Origin: JAZGAE01 sp036475545
GTDB taxonomy: Bacteria > Pseudomonadota > Alphaproteobacteria > DATDPM01
Length of the DNA stretch: 40,152 nucleotides
Reading direction: 5' to 3'
Assembly: GCA_036475545.1 (NCBI GenBank)
Contig: JAZGAE010000058.1
Location: forward strand, 1-40,152
The position numbers and the translations under genes are program-made. Positions 9,584 to 17,000 of this stretch are shown here, in pieces; within the stretch, counting starts at the first letter, position 1, and every line of letters begins with the position of its first letter. The notes beneath the pieces were generated by a model. That model did no database searches and was not told where the DNA came from. It was given only the letters and a program-made list of their open reading frames with translations.

Positions 9584-10537
9584 ATGATCGTCTCCGCCTC
9601 TTACAAGACCGACATCCCGGCCTTTTACGGCGAGTGGTTCATGAACCGCGTGCGCGCGGGATCCTGCAAGATGGTCAACCCTTACGGCCGGCAGGTCTAC
9701 ACCGTGCCGCTGGACGCCGACTCGGTGGACGGTTTCGTGTTCTGGACCAAGAACCTCGGCCCCTTCCTGCACGCGCTCCACGAGGTGCGAGACCTGGGCT
9801 TCCCCTTCATGGTCCAGTACACGATCAACGGCTACCCGCGCGCGCTGGAGTACTCGGCGACCGACGCGGAGCGCTCGTGCGAGCACATGCGCAGGCTGGC
9901 CCGCACCTTCGGGCCCGGTGTCGCGGTGTGGCGCTACGACCCGGTGATCGTGACCTCGGCAACGCCCAGGGATTGGCACGCGCAAAACTTCGAGCGGCTG
10001 GCGAGGAAGCTTTCGGGCTCAACCGACGAGGTCGTGATCTCGTTCGCCCATTTCTACGCCAAGACGCGCCGCAATCTCGCCGCCGCGGCGCGTGCCTTCC
10101 ACTTCACCTTCGAGGATCCGGAAGACTCCTGGAAGCGCGAGACGGCGGCGCGGCTGGCGGAGATCGCAGGCCGATACGGAATGCGGCTCAGCCTATGCTC
10201 CCAGCCGGAGTACCTCTCGGGCTCGGCCGGCGAGGCCCGCTGCGTCGACGCCGCGCGACTGTCACGGGTCGCCGGCAAGCGCATCTCGGCGGAGCTCAAG
10301 GGCAACCGGCCCGGGTGCGGGTGTCATGCCGCGCGCGACATCGGCGAGTACGACACCTGCCCCATGGGCTGCGTCTACTGTTATGCCGTGCAGCACCGCA
10401 CACTGGCGCGGAGGCGCTTCAAGGAGCACGATCCCCGAAACCCGTTCCTGTTTGCGCCGCCGGTCGCGCCGCCAGTCGCGCCGCAACAGGCTGCCGCCCG
10501 GGCGGGCGCCGGCGCGGCGCCATCGCCCGAGGCCTGA
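9584..10537 (+). CDS. DUF1848 family protein, probable Fe-S (radical SAM-like) protein
   Basis: 317 residues. The N-terminus MIVSASYKTDIPAFYGEWF and the segment VDGFVFWTKN are hallmark DUF1848 motifs. The C-terminal part has a Cys cluster at 245, 247, 259, 263 and 266 (DTCPMGCVYCYA gives C-x3-C-x2-C), which in this family suggests a 4Fe-4S centre like that of radical SAM enzymes but at the C-terminus. The biochemical role is unknown. A Pro/Ala tail with a PVAP repeat follows. The start is taken at MIVSAS; the frame opens earlier, inside the preceding gene. It is convergent with grpE. Confidence 0.85.
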   Translation: MIVSASYKTDIPAFYGEWFMNRVRAGSCKMVNPYGRQVYTVPLDADSVDGFVFWTKNLGPFLHALHEVRDLGFPFMVQYTINGYPRALEYSATDAERSCEHMRRLARTFGPGVAVWRYDPVIVTSATPRDWHAQNFERLARKLSGSTDEVVISFAHFYAKTRRNLAAAARAFHFTFEDPEDSWKRETAARLAEIAGRYGMRLSLCSQPEYLSGSAGEARCVDAARLSRVAGKRISAELKGNRPGCGCHAARDIGEYDTCPMGCVYCYAVQHRTLARRRFKEHDPRNPFLFAPPVAPPVAPQQAAARAGAGAAPSPEA

Positions 10538-10552
10538 CGGCCCCAAGCCAGG

Positions 10553-10574
10553 GAAGGCCGAAGCGTCGGCCTTC
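10553..10574. terminator. Hairpin between convergent DUF1848 and grpE genes
   Basis: GAAGGCCGA (10553-10561) pairs perfectly with TCGGCCTTC (10566-10574) around AGCG, filling most of the 39-bp convergent gap, two bases from the grpE stop. No T-run follows on either strand, so it may act as a 3'-end stabiliser or a weak bidirectional terminator. Confidence 0.45.
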
Positions 10575-10576
10575 GC

Positions 10577-11314
10577 TCAGACGGTGGTGTCGACGCCCTC
10601 GGGCTTTTCGCCCTCCTCCCCGGCGTCTTCCCCCTTCGGCTCGCCCTTGGCGACGCCGACCATGGCGGGCCTCAAGAGTCGGTCGTTCAGGATATAGCCG
10701 GCCTGCATCAGCTCGACCACGGTGCCCGGGGGCTTGCCCGTGTTCTCCACCTCGAACATGGCATGATGGAAGTCGTGGTCGAACTTCTCGCCCAGGGGCT
10801 CGATCTTGCGGATTCCATGACGCTCGAAAGCGGCCAACAGCTCGCGCTCCGTCGCCTCGACCCCCACCGCGAGGCTGTCCAGGTTCTGGTCCTCCTCGCG
10901 CGCGTGGGCGGGGATGGCCTCCAGCGCGCGGCGGACGTTATCCGCCACCGTGAGGATGTCGCGGACGAATCCCGCGATCGCGTACTTGGCAATGTCCTCG
11001 CGCTCGCGCTCGCCCCTTCGGCGCAGGTTCTCCAGTTCCGCGAGCGTCCGCAACAGCTGGTCCTTGAGCCGCGCGATCTCGGCGTCGCGCGGGTCCTCTT
11101 CCCAAGCCTTCGCCTCCAGCGCCGGAATCTCGAGCCCGGCTTCGGGCCCCGGCGCTTCTTCCGCGGGCGGCCTGCCGGCGGCTTCGCCCGGGGCCTCCCG
11201 CTCGGGCTTCTCCGCGGCCTTGCGCTCCGCCGCCTCCCGCTCGGAAACGGGTTCTTCGGGTTTCGCGCCGGGCTCGCCCGCCTTCTTTCCGTGTTTCCTG
11301 CTGCCGTCCGTCAT
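10577..11314 (-). CDS. grpE: Nucleotide exchange factor GrpE
   Basis: 245 residues. GrpE releases ADP from DnaK. A long acidic/Ala-rich N-terminal extension (about 75 residues) precedes the dimerising helix (EIARLKDQLLRTLAELENLR), and the C-terminal beta domain carries the signature ending GYILNDRLLRPAMVGVAKG. The acidic tail (GEDAGEEGEKPEG) is longer than usual. It follows hrcA on the same strand after 15 bp, so it is co-transcribed with its likely regulator. Confidence 0.96.
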   Translation of the reverse strand: MTDGSRKHGKKAGEPGAKPEEPVSEREAAERKAAEKPEREAPGEAAGRPPAEEAPGPEAGLEIPALEAKAWEEDPRDAEIARLKDQLLRTLAELENLRRRGEREREDIAKYAIAGFVRDILTVADNVRRALEAIPAHAREEDQNLDSLAVGVEATERELLAAFERHGIRKIEPLGEKFDHDFHHAMFEVENTGKPPGTVVELMQAGYILNDRLLRPAMVGVAKGEPKGEDAGEEGEKPEGVDTTV

Positions 11315-11329
11315 GAGCGAGTCGTCTCC

Positions 11330-12385
11330 TCAACCAATCAGGCGGCCGATCACCTGGGCGGTGTAATCGACCATCGGAATGATGCGTGCGTAGTTGATCC
11401 GGGTGGGTCCGATGACGCCGATCGCGCCGACGATCTGCTCGCGGCCGTCGCAGAACGGCGCCACGATCATCGAACAGCCGGCGAGGCCGAAGAGCGCGTT
11501 CTCGGAGCCGATGAAGATCTGGACGCCACCGGCCTGCTCGGTCTCGTCCAGGAGCCGGATCATGTTTTCCTTCGTCTCCAGCGCTTCGAACAGGGCGCGG
11601 ATGCGTTCCAGGTCCTCGATCGCGTTCACGTCCTCGAGAAGGTGCGCCTGGCCGCGCACGATGAGCGCCCCGCCCCGCGACTCCCCGGACCAGGTGGCGA
11701 GCCCGGCCGCCACCACGCGGCTCGCCAGTTCGTCCAGTTGCACGCGCTGTTGCTCGAGCTCCCCGAGGATCTCGCCGCGCGCCTCGGTAAAGGTGCGGCC
11801 GATGAGCCGCGCGCAAAGATAGTTTCCCGCCTCGACCAGGCTGGAGCGGGTGATCCCCAGCGGCACCTCGATGATCCGGTTCTCGACGAGCCCGTTTTCC
11901 ACGACCAGCACCACCAGCGCCCGGCCCGGACCCAAGTAGACGAACTCGATGTGTTTGAGCGGGCTTTCCGTCGTCGGCGCCACCACCAGCCCGGCGCAGT
12001 GCGACAGGCCGGAGAGCGCCTCGGTGGCCTGCTCCATGGCCGCCTCGATGCTCTTGCCCGCAGCCGCGCACTTGCCATCGATCTGCGCGCGCTCCTCGCG
12101 GGTAAGCGCGCCGACCTCCAGGAGCCCGTCCACGAACAGCCTCAGCCCGACTTCCGTCGGCACCCGCCCGGCGGAGGTGTGGGGCGAATGGAGGAGCCCG
12201 GCCCCTTGCAGGTCGGCCATGACGCCGCGGATCGTCGCGGGCGAGAGGTGCGCGCCCATGATCCGCGAGAGCGTGCGCGAGCCGATGGGTTCTCCGGTCT
12301 CCAGATAAGCGTCGACGATGAGGCGGAAGATCTCGCGCGAGCGCTCGTTGAGCTCGCTGATCAATCGGTTGTCCACGGGTCGCAT
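11330..12385 (-). CDS. hrcA: Heat-inducible transcription repressor HrcA
   Basis: 351 residues. The N-terminal winged helix-turn-helix (about 8-80) includes GEPIGSRTLSR and LSPATIRGVMADLQ with the following SPHTSAGRVPT. A GAF-like/dimerisation domain ends in an INYARIIPMVDYTA segment. HrcA represses genes carrying CIRCE operators. I found no CIRCE upstream of hrcA, grpE or dnaK in this window, so its targets (classically groESL) presumably lie elsewhere. It is divergent from rph. Confidence 0.95.
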   Translation of the reverse strand: MRPVDNRLISELNERSREIFRLIVDAYLETGEPIGSRTLSRIMGAHLSPATIRGVMADLQGAGLLHSPHTSAGRVPTEVGLRLFVDGLLEVGALTREERAQIDGKCAAAGKSIEAAMEQATEALSGLSHCAGLVVAPTTESPLKHIEFVYLGPGRALVVLVVENGLVENRIIEVPLGITRSSLVEAGNYLCARLIGRTFTEARGEILGELEQQRVQLDELASRVVAAGLATWSGESRGGALIVRGQAHLLEDVNAIEDLERIRALFEALETKENMIRLLDETEQAGGVQIFIGSENALFGLAGCSMIVAPFCDGREQIVGAIGVIGPTRINYARIIPMVDYTAQVIGRLIG

Positions 12386-12490
12386 GGTTTAAACATTCGC
12401 CAAGGGGCGCATGCCCCGGGGGATGCGAACCGGCGCGTAGCTTCCCTGTGGAAGCGGCTGGTGCCGAAATCCCCCTAGTTGCGGTGTTGC

Positions 12491-12519
12491 TATGTAATGA
12501 GTACCACGGATCGCGTCAA
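12491..12519 (-). promoter_or_regulatory. Candidate sigma-70 promoter for hrcA-grpE
   Basis: On the minus strand TTGACG (12514-12519) and TACATA (12491-12496) are separated by 17 bases. This gives an hrcA leader of about 100 bases that contains a GC hairpin near 12407-12426. The rest of the 266-bp divergent region before rph shows no second clear promoter. Confidence 0.45.
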
Positions 12520-12651
12520 CGCCGCCATGCGCCCGCGCCGGGGCGGGACGAGAGCGCCGCGGCCGGGCTGGACGCCCCGGCGCGGGCGCGCTAGCTTCAC
12601 GGGCCCGGGCGCCTCCGCGCCGCGCCCGCCTGAAGAAGTCTGGGAGCGCCC

Positions 12652-13401
12652 ATGCGACCGTCGGGCAGAGCCCCCGATCAGCTTCGCGAGATCGGCCTCG
12701 AGCCAGGCGTCAACAAGCACGCCGAGGGCTCGTGCCTGGCCCGGTTCGGCGACACCCACGTGCTGTGCACCGCCAGCGTGACGGGCCGGGTCCCCATCTG
12801 GCTCCGGGACTCGGGCCGCGGCTGGGTGACCGCGGAGTATGGGATGCTGCCGCGGGCGACCGACACCCGCACCGAGCGCGAGGCGGCGAAGGGGCGCCAA
12901 TCGGGCCGCACCCAGGAGATCCAGCGACTCATCGGCCGGTCGTTGAGGGCGGTGACCGATCTCGAGGCCATCAAGGACATTCAGATCCAGGTGGACTGCG
13001 ACGTGCTCCAGGCCGACGGCGGCACCCGGACCGCCGCCATCACCGGGGCCTACGTGGCGCTCTACGAGGCGTTCCGGCACCTGCACAGGATCGCGGTGGT
13101 CGAGACGATCCCGCTGCGCGAAGAGGTGGCGGCGGTCTCCTGCGGGATCTACGAGGACACCGCCGTACTGGACCTCGACTATGCCGAGGACAGCGCCGCC
13201 CAGGCCGACGCCAACTTCGTGCTCACCGGCGCCGGCCAGATCATCGAAGTGCAGATGACCGCCGAATCGGAGCCCTTCTCCGAGGCGCGGCTCATGGACA
13301 TGCTGGCGCTCGCCAAGAAGGGCGTGCGGGAGCTCGTCGCCTTGCAGCGCACGGCCCTCGGCCTCGACGCAGCCGTCGCCTCCCGGCAAGCCGGGACCTG
13401 A
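12652..13401 (+). CDS. rph: Ribonuclease PH
   Basis: 249 residues. A phosphorolytic 3'-exoribonuclease that trims tRNA 3' ends. The N-terminus MRPSGRAPDQLREIGLEPGV is characteristic, with the nucleic-acid-binding ATDTRTEREAAKGRQSGRTQEIQRL region split around residue 70-90. The phosphate-binding LTGAGQIIEVQMTAE lies near 200. It starts at ATG with GGAG upstream. It is followed 14 bp later by rdgB and is divergent from hrcA, the standard alphaproteobacterial arrangement. Confidence 0.97.
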   Translation: MRPSGRAPDQLREIGLEPGVNKHAEGSCLARFGDTHVLCTASVTGRVPIWLRDSGRGWVTAEYGMLPRATDTRTEREAAKGRQSGRTQEIQRLIGRSLRAVTDLEAIKDIQIQVDCDVLQADGGTRTAAITGAYVALYEAFRHLHRIAVVETIPLREEVAAVSCGIYEDTAVLDLDYAEDSAAQADANFVLTGAGQIIEVQMTAESEPFSEARLMDMLALAKKGVRELVALQRTALGLDAAVASRQAGT

Positions 13402-13415
13402 CCGGGGTCCAGGGC

Positions 13416-14027
13416 GTGCCGCGGCGCCTCGAGGGCGGCAAGCTGGTCGTGGCGAGCCACAACCCCGGCAAGGTCCGCGAGATCGCGGAGCTTCTCGCCC
13501 CCTACGGCGTCGAGGTCGCCTCGGCGCGCGACTTCGGCCTCCCCGAGCCGCAGGAGTCCGGGGCCAGCTTCCGCGACAACGCCGAGATCAAGGCCCGCGC
13601 CGCCGCAACGGCGACGGGCCTGCCGGCGCTGGCGGACGATTCCGGCCTCGTGGTTCCGGCCTTGGGCGGCGCGCCCGGCGTCCAATCGGCCCGCTGGGCG
13701 GGACCGGAAAGGAACTTCGGGGCCGCCATGGAGCGCCTCGAGCGTGAGCTCCAAGGCAAGGCGGAGCGCGGCGCCCATTTCGTGTGCGCGCTGAGCGTCT
13801 GCTGGCCGGACGGGGTTTGCGAGACCTTCGAGGGCCGGGTGGACGGCCGGCTGGTGTGGCCGCCGCGGGGCACCCGCGGGTTCGGGTACGATCCCGTGTT
13901 CCGGCCCGACGGCTTCGAGGTCACCTTCGCCGAGATGGACCCGGCAGAAAAACACGCCATCAGCCACCGGGCACGGGCCTTCGCCAAGTTCGCCGCCGCC
14001 TTCCTCGGCGCCGGGGAGGAACGCTAG
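13416..14027 (+). CDS. rdgB: dITP/XTP pyrophosphatase (house-cleaning NTPase)
   Basis: 203 residues. It hydrolyses non-canonical purine triphosphates (XTP, dITP) to prevent their incorporation. The N-terminal ASHNPGKVREI gives the triphosphate-binding S/T-x-N-x-x-K motif. ALADDSGLVVPALGGAPGV contains the metal-binding Asp pair. GTRGFGYDPVF and the closing AEKHAISHRARAF are family signatures. The GTG at 13416 is chosen because it lies 14 bp after rph and gives the usual N-terminus. Confidence 0.95.
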   Translation: MPRRLEGGKLVVASHNPGKVREIAELLAPYGVEVASARDFGLPEPQESGASFRDNAEIKARAAATATGLPALADDSGLVVPALGGAPGVQSARWAGPERNFGAAMERLERELQGKAERGAHFVCALSVCWPDGVCETFEGRVDGRLVWPPRGTRGFGYDPVFRPDGFEVTFAEMDPAEKHAISHRARAFAKFAAAFLGAGEER

Positions 14028-14073
14028 TACCCTAGGACGGTACGTGTGCCGTCCTATTATGATAGAGGGTACT
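14026..14073 (+). promoter_or_regulatory. Two-step palindrome covering the rdgB stop and hemW ribosome-binding region
   Basis: AGTACCCT (14026-14033) pairs with AGGGTACT (14066-14073), and AGGACGG (14034-14040) with CCGTCCT (14049-14055), leaving an 8-base loop and a one-sided 10-base bulge. The right arm contains the AGAGGG sequence just before the hemW ATG (14077), so a folded RNA would mask the likely ribosome-binding site. It is much less GC-rich than its surroundings. Confidence 0.6.
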
Positions 14074-14076
14074 AGG

Positions 14077-15372
14077 ATGAATGCCGTCTTCGAGGCCCAG
14101 GCCGACACCCGAACGGACCGTAAGGCCAGGGCGCGGGCGCCGACACGCACGGCGAGCCGCTCGAGCCCGCCGGCGAAGAGCTTGGCGCGCGACGCGGGTT
14201 TCGGGCTCTACATCCACTGGCCGTTCTGTTCGTCCAAATGCCCCTACTGCGACTTCAACAGCCACGTGCGGGCGTCCATCGACGAGGCCCGCTGGCGCGC
14301 CGCGCTTTTATGCGAGATGGACCATTTCGCTGCGCTCACGCCAAGCCGGACCGTCACCAGCATCTTCTTCGGCGGCGGCACGCCGTCGCTGATGGCGCCG
14401 GCGACGGTGGCGGCGCTCATCGAGCGCGCCGCCGCCCGCTGGCCCCTGGCCCGGGACGTGGAGGTGACGCTGGAGGCCAACCCCACGTCGGGCGAGGCGG
14501 CGCGCTTCCGCGCCTATCACGAGGCCGGCGTCAACCGCCTGTCGCTCGGCGTGCAGGCGCTCGACGACGCGGCGCTCCGGTTTCTGGGGCGCGGGCACGA
14601 CCGCGGCCAAGCGATCGCGGCGCTCGAGGCCGGGCAGGCCGTGTTCCCGCGCGTCTCCTTCGACCTCATCTACGCCCGCCCGGGCCAGACCGCAGCCGCC
14701 TGGCGGGCGGAGCTCGGCGAGGCGCTCGCCTTGGCGGAGGGGCACCTTTCGCTCTACCAGCTCACGATCGCGGAGGGCACCGCGTTTCACGCCGCCGTCC
14801 GTCGCGGCGATCTCGAGCCCCTGGCCGACGACCCCGCCGCCGCCCTCTACCAGGTCACCCAAGAGGCGTGCGAGGCGGCGGGCCTTCCGGCCTATGAAGT
14901 CTCCAACCACGCGGCGCCCAAGGCCGAGTGCCGCCACAACCTCACCTACTGGCGCTACGGCGAATACGTAGGCCTGGGGCCCGGCGCCCACGGCCGGCTT
15001 AGCCTCGGGCGCGGGCGCGGCGGGCGGGAAGGGCGCGGGGACGCCGGCAAGGCCGCGCTCCGCCAGATCCGAACGCCCGAGGCCTGGCTCGGGGCGGTCG
15101 AGGCGCGCGGCCACGGCGTCGCGGAATGGGCGGCGCTCTCGGCCCGCGAGCGGATGGAGGAGATGCTGATGATGGGGTTGCGCCTGAGCGAGGGCGTGAG
15201 CCGCACGGCCTTCCGCCGGGAGTCGGGCCGCGCCTTCGAGGCGGCGCTCGATCCGGCGCGGCTCACGCGGCTCGTCGAGGCCGGCTTCCTCGTCCTCGAC
15301 GAGGCGGGCCTGCGCGCGACGCCCGCGGGGCGGCGCCGGCTCAACGCGGTGCTCGCTCACCTGCTCGCCTGA
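14077..15372 (+). CDS. hemW: Heme chaperone HemW (radical SAM, HemN-like)
   Basis: 431 residues. The radical SAM motif FCSSKCPYCDF (C-x3-C-x2-C) lies near residue 55, preceded by LYIHWPFC. The SAM-binding FFGGGTPS and EANPTS motifs follow, as does NRLSLGVQALDD. HemW-type proteins bind heme and pass it to targets rather than acting as coproporphyrinogen dehydrogenases. A basic 40-residue N-terminal extension (many Arg/Thr) is unusual. GTG 14044 is in frame, but ATG 14077 has AGG just upstream. A Gly/Arg-rich insert (GRGRGGREGRGDAGK) lies near residue 315. Confidence 0.93.
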   Translation: MNAVFEAQADTRTDRKARARAPTRTASRSSPPAKSLARDAGFGLYIHWPFCSSKCPYCDFNSHVRASIDEARWRAALLCEMDHFAALTPSRTVTSIFFGGGTPSLMAPATVAALIERAAARWPLARDVEVTLEANPTSGEAARFRAYHEAGVNRLSLGVQALDDAALRFLGRGHDRGQAIAALEAGQAVFPRVSFDLIYARPGQTAAAWRAELGEALALAEGHLSLYQLTIAEGTAFHAAVRRGDLEPLADDPAAALYQVTQEACEAAGLPAYEVSNHAAPKAECRHNLTYWRYGEYVGLGPGAHGRLSLGRGRGGREGRGDAGKAALRQIRTPEAWLGAVEARGHGVAEWAALSARERMEEMLMMGLRLSEGVSRTAFRRESGRAFEAALDPARLTRLVEAGFLVLDEAGLRATPAGRRRLNAVLAHLLA

Positions 15373-15394
15373 GCGCGGGCCGCGCGGCCCGCGC
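15373..15394. terminator. 9-bp palindromic stem immediately after hemW
   Basis: GCGCGGGCC (15373-15381) pairs with GGCCCGCGC (15386-15394) around GCGC, starting on the base after the hemW stop. No T-run follows. It sits in the 122-bp convergent gap with the LpoA-like gene, which also holds a 12-bp tandem repeat and the palindrome at 15473-15496. Confidence 0.4.
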
Positions 15395-15400
15395 CCCGCG

Positions 15401-15424
15401 CCCGGCTCGTTGCCCGGCTCGTTC
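15401..15424. repeat. 12-bp tandem duplication
   Basis: CCCGGCTCGTTG is followed directly by CCCGGCTCGTTC, differing only at the last base. It lies in non-coding DNA between convergent hemW and the LpoA-like gene. Confidence 0.7.
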
Positions 15425-15472
15425 TTGACGAAGGTCCGGGCCGCCCGTCGTCTCCCGGTGTCGGGCGGAGCC

Positions 15473-15496
15473 AGAGCACAATCCGGATCATGCTCT
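15473..15496. repeat. Imperfect palindrome related to the dispersed repeat
   Basis: AGAGCA and TGCTCT flank a central ATCCGGAT, with CA mismatches between. The left half AGAGCACAATCCGG matches copy B (9132 onward) at 13 of 14 bases. It runs into the stop codon of the LpoA-like gene. Confidence 0.5.
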
Positions 15497-16967
15497 AGAA
15501 CACCAGCTTGGTGAATACCTCCGGCGCCGGGCTCACCGCCCGCAGCTCGTTCCGGTGCATCTCGAGCACCGCCAGCCCACGCTCGGCGGAGCCGTCCGCC
15601 AGCAGCCGGAAGATGCCGTCGACTCCGGCGTAGCCGTGCTCGGCCGTGATCTCCTCGACGGAGAAGTCGGGGTGGTCTCCGGCCCGCGCCAACACCGCGG
15701 CCAGCGCGGTGGCGTCGTAGCCGAGCGTGGCAAGCCGGTGGGGCGCACGGCCGTAGAGCTCGGTGAAGCGGGCGACGAAATCGGCCCGCGCCTCGGGCGG
15801 CGACGCGGCAAACCAGCCGCCGATCAGGTTCGGCTCGGTGCCGAGCGAGGGGTCGTCCCACTGGGCGGTGCCTAAGAGCTGCACCCTCGCGGGGTCGATG
15901 TCGTAATAGGCCAGAAGGGGCGCGACGGCGCGCAGTCGGTCGCCGCCCTCGGGGATGAAGATGGCGTCGAAGGAGAGCTCGCCGAGGGTTTCGCGCGTCT
16001 GGAGGCGCCTGAGCGCCTGGCGCGCGACCTCGTCGCCGCGTGCCTCGAGCTCACGGATCTGGGCCTCGAGGGCCCCCCGCCGGGTCTCGTAGTTTGCGAG
16101 GCGGCGCACCATGTCGGTCGCATCCCCGAGCGGGTCGTAATACTCCACCTGGGTGACGAGCGCGCCCTTCTCGGCCGCCGCGAACCGAAGCGCATTCACG
16201 ACCGCCGCGCCGTAGGCGGTGTCGGGCACGAGCGCGGCGAAGCGCAGATGCCCTTGCGAGAACGCATAGGCCACGACCCGTTCAACCTGCTCCTGGGGCA
16301 ACATGCCGATGATGAAGACGCCCTCCCCCGCCACCGTCCGGTCCGTCGAGAACGCCACCACCGGCACCCGCGCCGCGCGCGCCGCGGGCGCCACCGCCGA
16401 CACCGACGTGGCGAGCAGTGGCCCGAGGAGGATGCGCGCGCCCTCATCGAGCGCCTCGCGTGCGGCGCGACGCGCGCCGTCCGGGGTCCCGCCCGTGTCC
16501 CGCGGAATGAGGGTCAGTCTCTCGTCGGCCATCTCGAACAGCGCCATCTGGGCGGCGTCCAGGAGCGCCGCCCCGACCTTGGCGTGACGCCCGGAAAGCG
16601 GCACCAGGAGCCCCACGGGCACGATCTCGCGGACGCCCGGCGGCGGCGTGAGCATCACTTCTGGAACCGTCGGCAGCATCGAGAGTTGTGGCGGCTCGGT
16701 AACCGGCGCGGCCGGTCCCGGCGCCGGCCGAGTGGTCGGCGGAGGACGCTTGGCGATGACCACGGGCTGCGGCCGCGCGACCGCCCTCGCCTTGGGCACG
16801 CCCTCGGGCGGGCGTACCTCTTCCGGCGGCGGAAGCAGCACCCGGCCCGCTTGCGGGGCGCCCCGCCGGTCCGCTACGGTCGGGGCGCAACCCGCGATCA
16901 GCGCAACCAGGATAAGCAGGAATGGCACGGCGGAGAGGCGCAAAGGAGACAAAGGAGACACAGTCAC
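15495..16967 (-). CDS. LpoA/LppC-like lipoprotein (penicillin-binding protein activator) with periplasmic-binding fold
   Basis: 490 residues. The lipoprotein signal peptide ends in ALIAGC (Cys27). A Pro-rich linker follows (about 40-120), then a type I periplasmic-binding domain (VPVGLLVPLSGRHAKVG, ARILLGPLLATS, AFSTDRTVAGEGVFIIGML). In alphaproteobacteria this architecture next to rsmI is annotated as a penicillin-binding protein activator, and a role in controlling peptidoglycan synthases is inferred. The start is uncertain: GTG 16967 is the most upstream possibility, without a visible SD, and lies within two bases of the rsmI start on the other strand. Confidence 0.85.
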   Translation of the reverse strand: MTVSPLSPLRLSAVPFLLILVALIAGCAPTVADRRGAPQAGRVLLPPPEEVRPPEGVPKARAVARPQPVVIAKRPPPTTRPAPGPAAPVTEPPQLSMLPTVPEVMLTPPPGVREIVPVGLLVPLSGRHAKVGAALLDAAQMALFEMADERLTLIPRDTGGTPDGARRAAREALDEGARILLGPLLATSVSAVAPAARAARVPVVAFSTDRTVAGEGVFIIGMLPQEQVERVVAYAFSQGHLRFAALVPDTAYGAAVVNALRFAAAEKGALVTQVEYYDPLGDATDMVRRLANYETRRGALEAQIRELEARGDEVARQALRRLQTRETLGELSFDAIFIPEGGDRLRAVAPLLAYYDIDPARVQLLGTAQWDDPSLGTEPNLIGGWFAASPPEARADFVARFTELYGRAPHRLATLGYDATALAAVLARAGDHPDFSVEEITAEHGYAGVDGIFRLLADGSAERGLAVLEMHRNELRAVSPAPEVFTKLVF

Positions 16968-17000
16968 AGGTGTTTACGACGGCACAGGTGTTTACGACGG
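16965..17000. repeat. 18-bp perfect tandem duplication at a divergent gene start
   Basis: CACAGGTGTTTACGACGG occurs twice in a row (16965-16982, 16983-17000). It is immediately preceded by a 9-bp tandem repeat CAAAGGAGA (16941-16949, 16950-16958) that supplies the likely rsmI ribosome-binding site. Each 18-bp unit carries an in-frame GTG for rsmI, and the left one also carries the GTG of the LpoA-like gene on the opposite strand. Confidence 0.9.
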
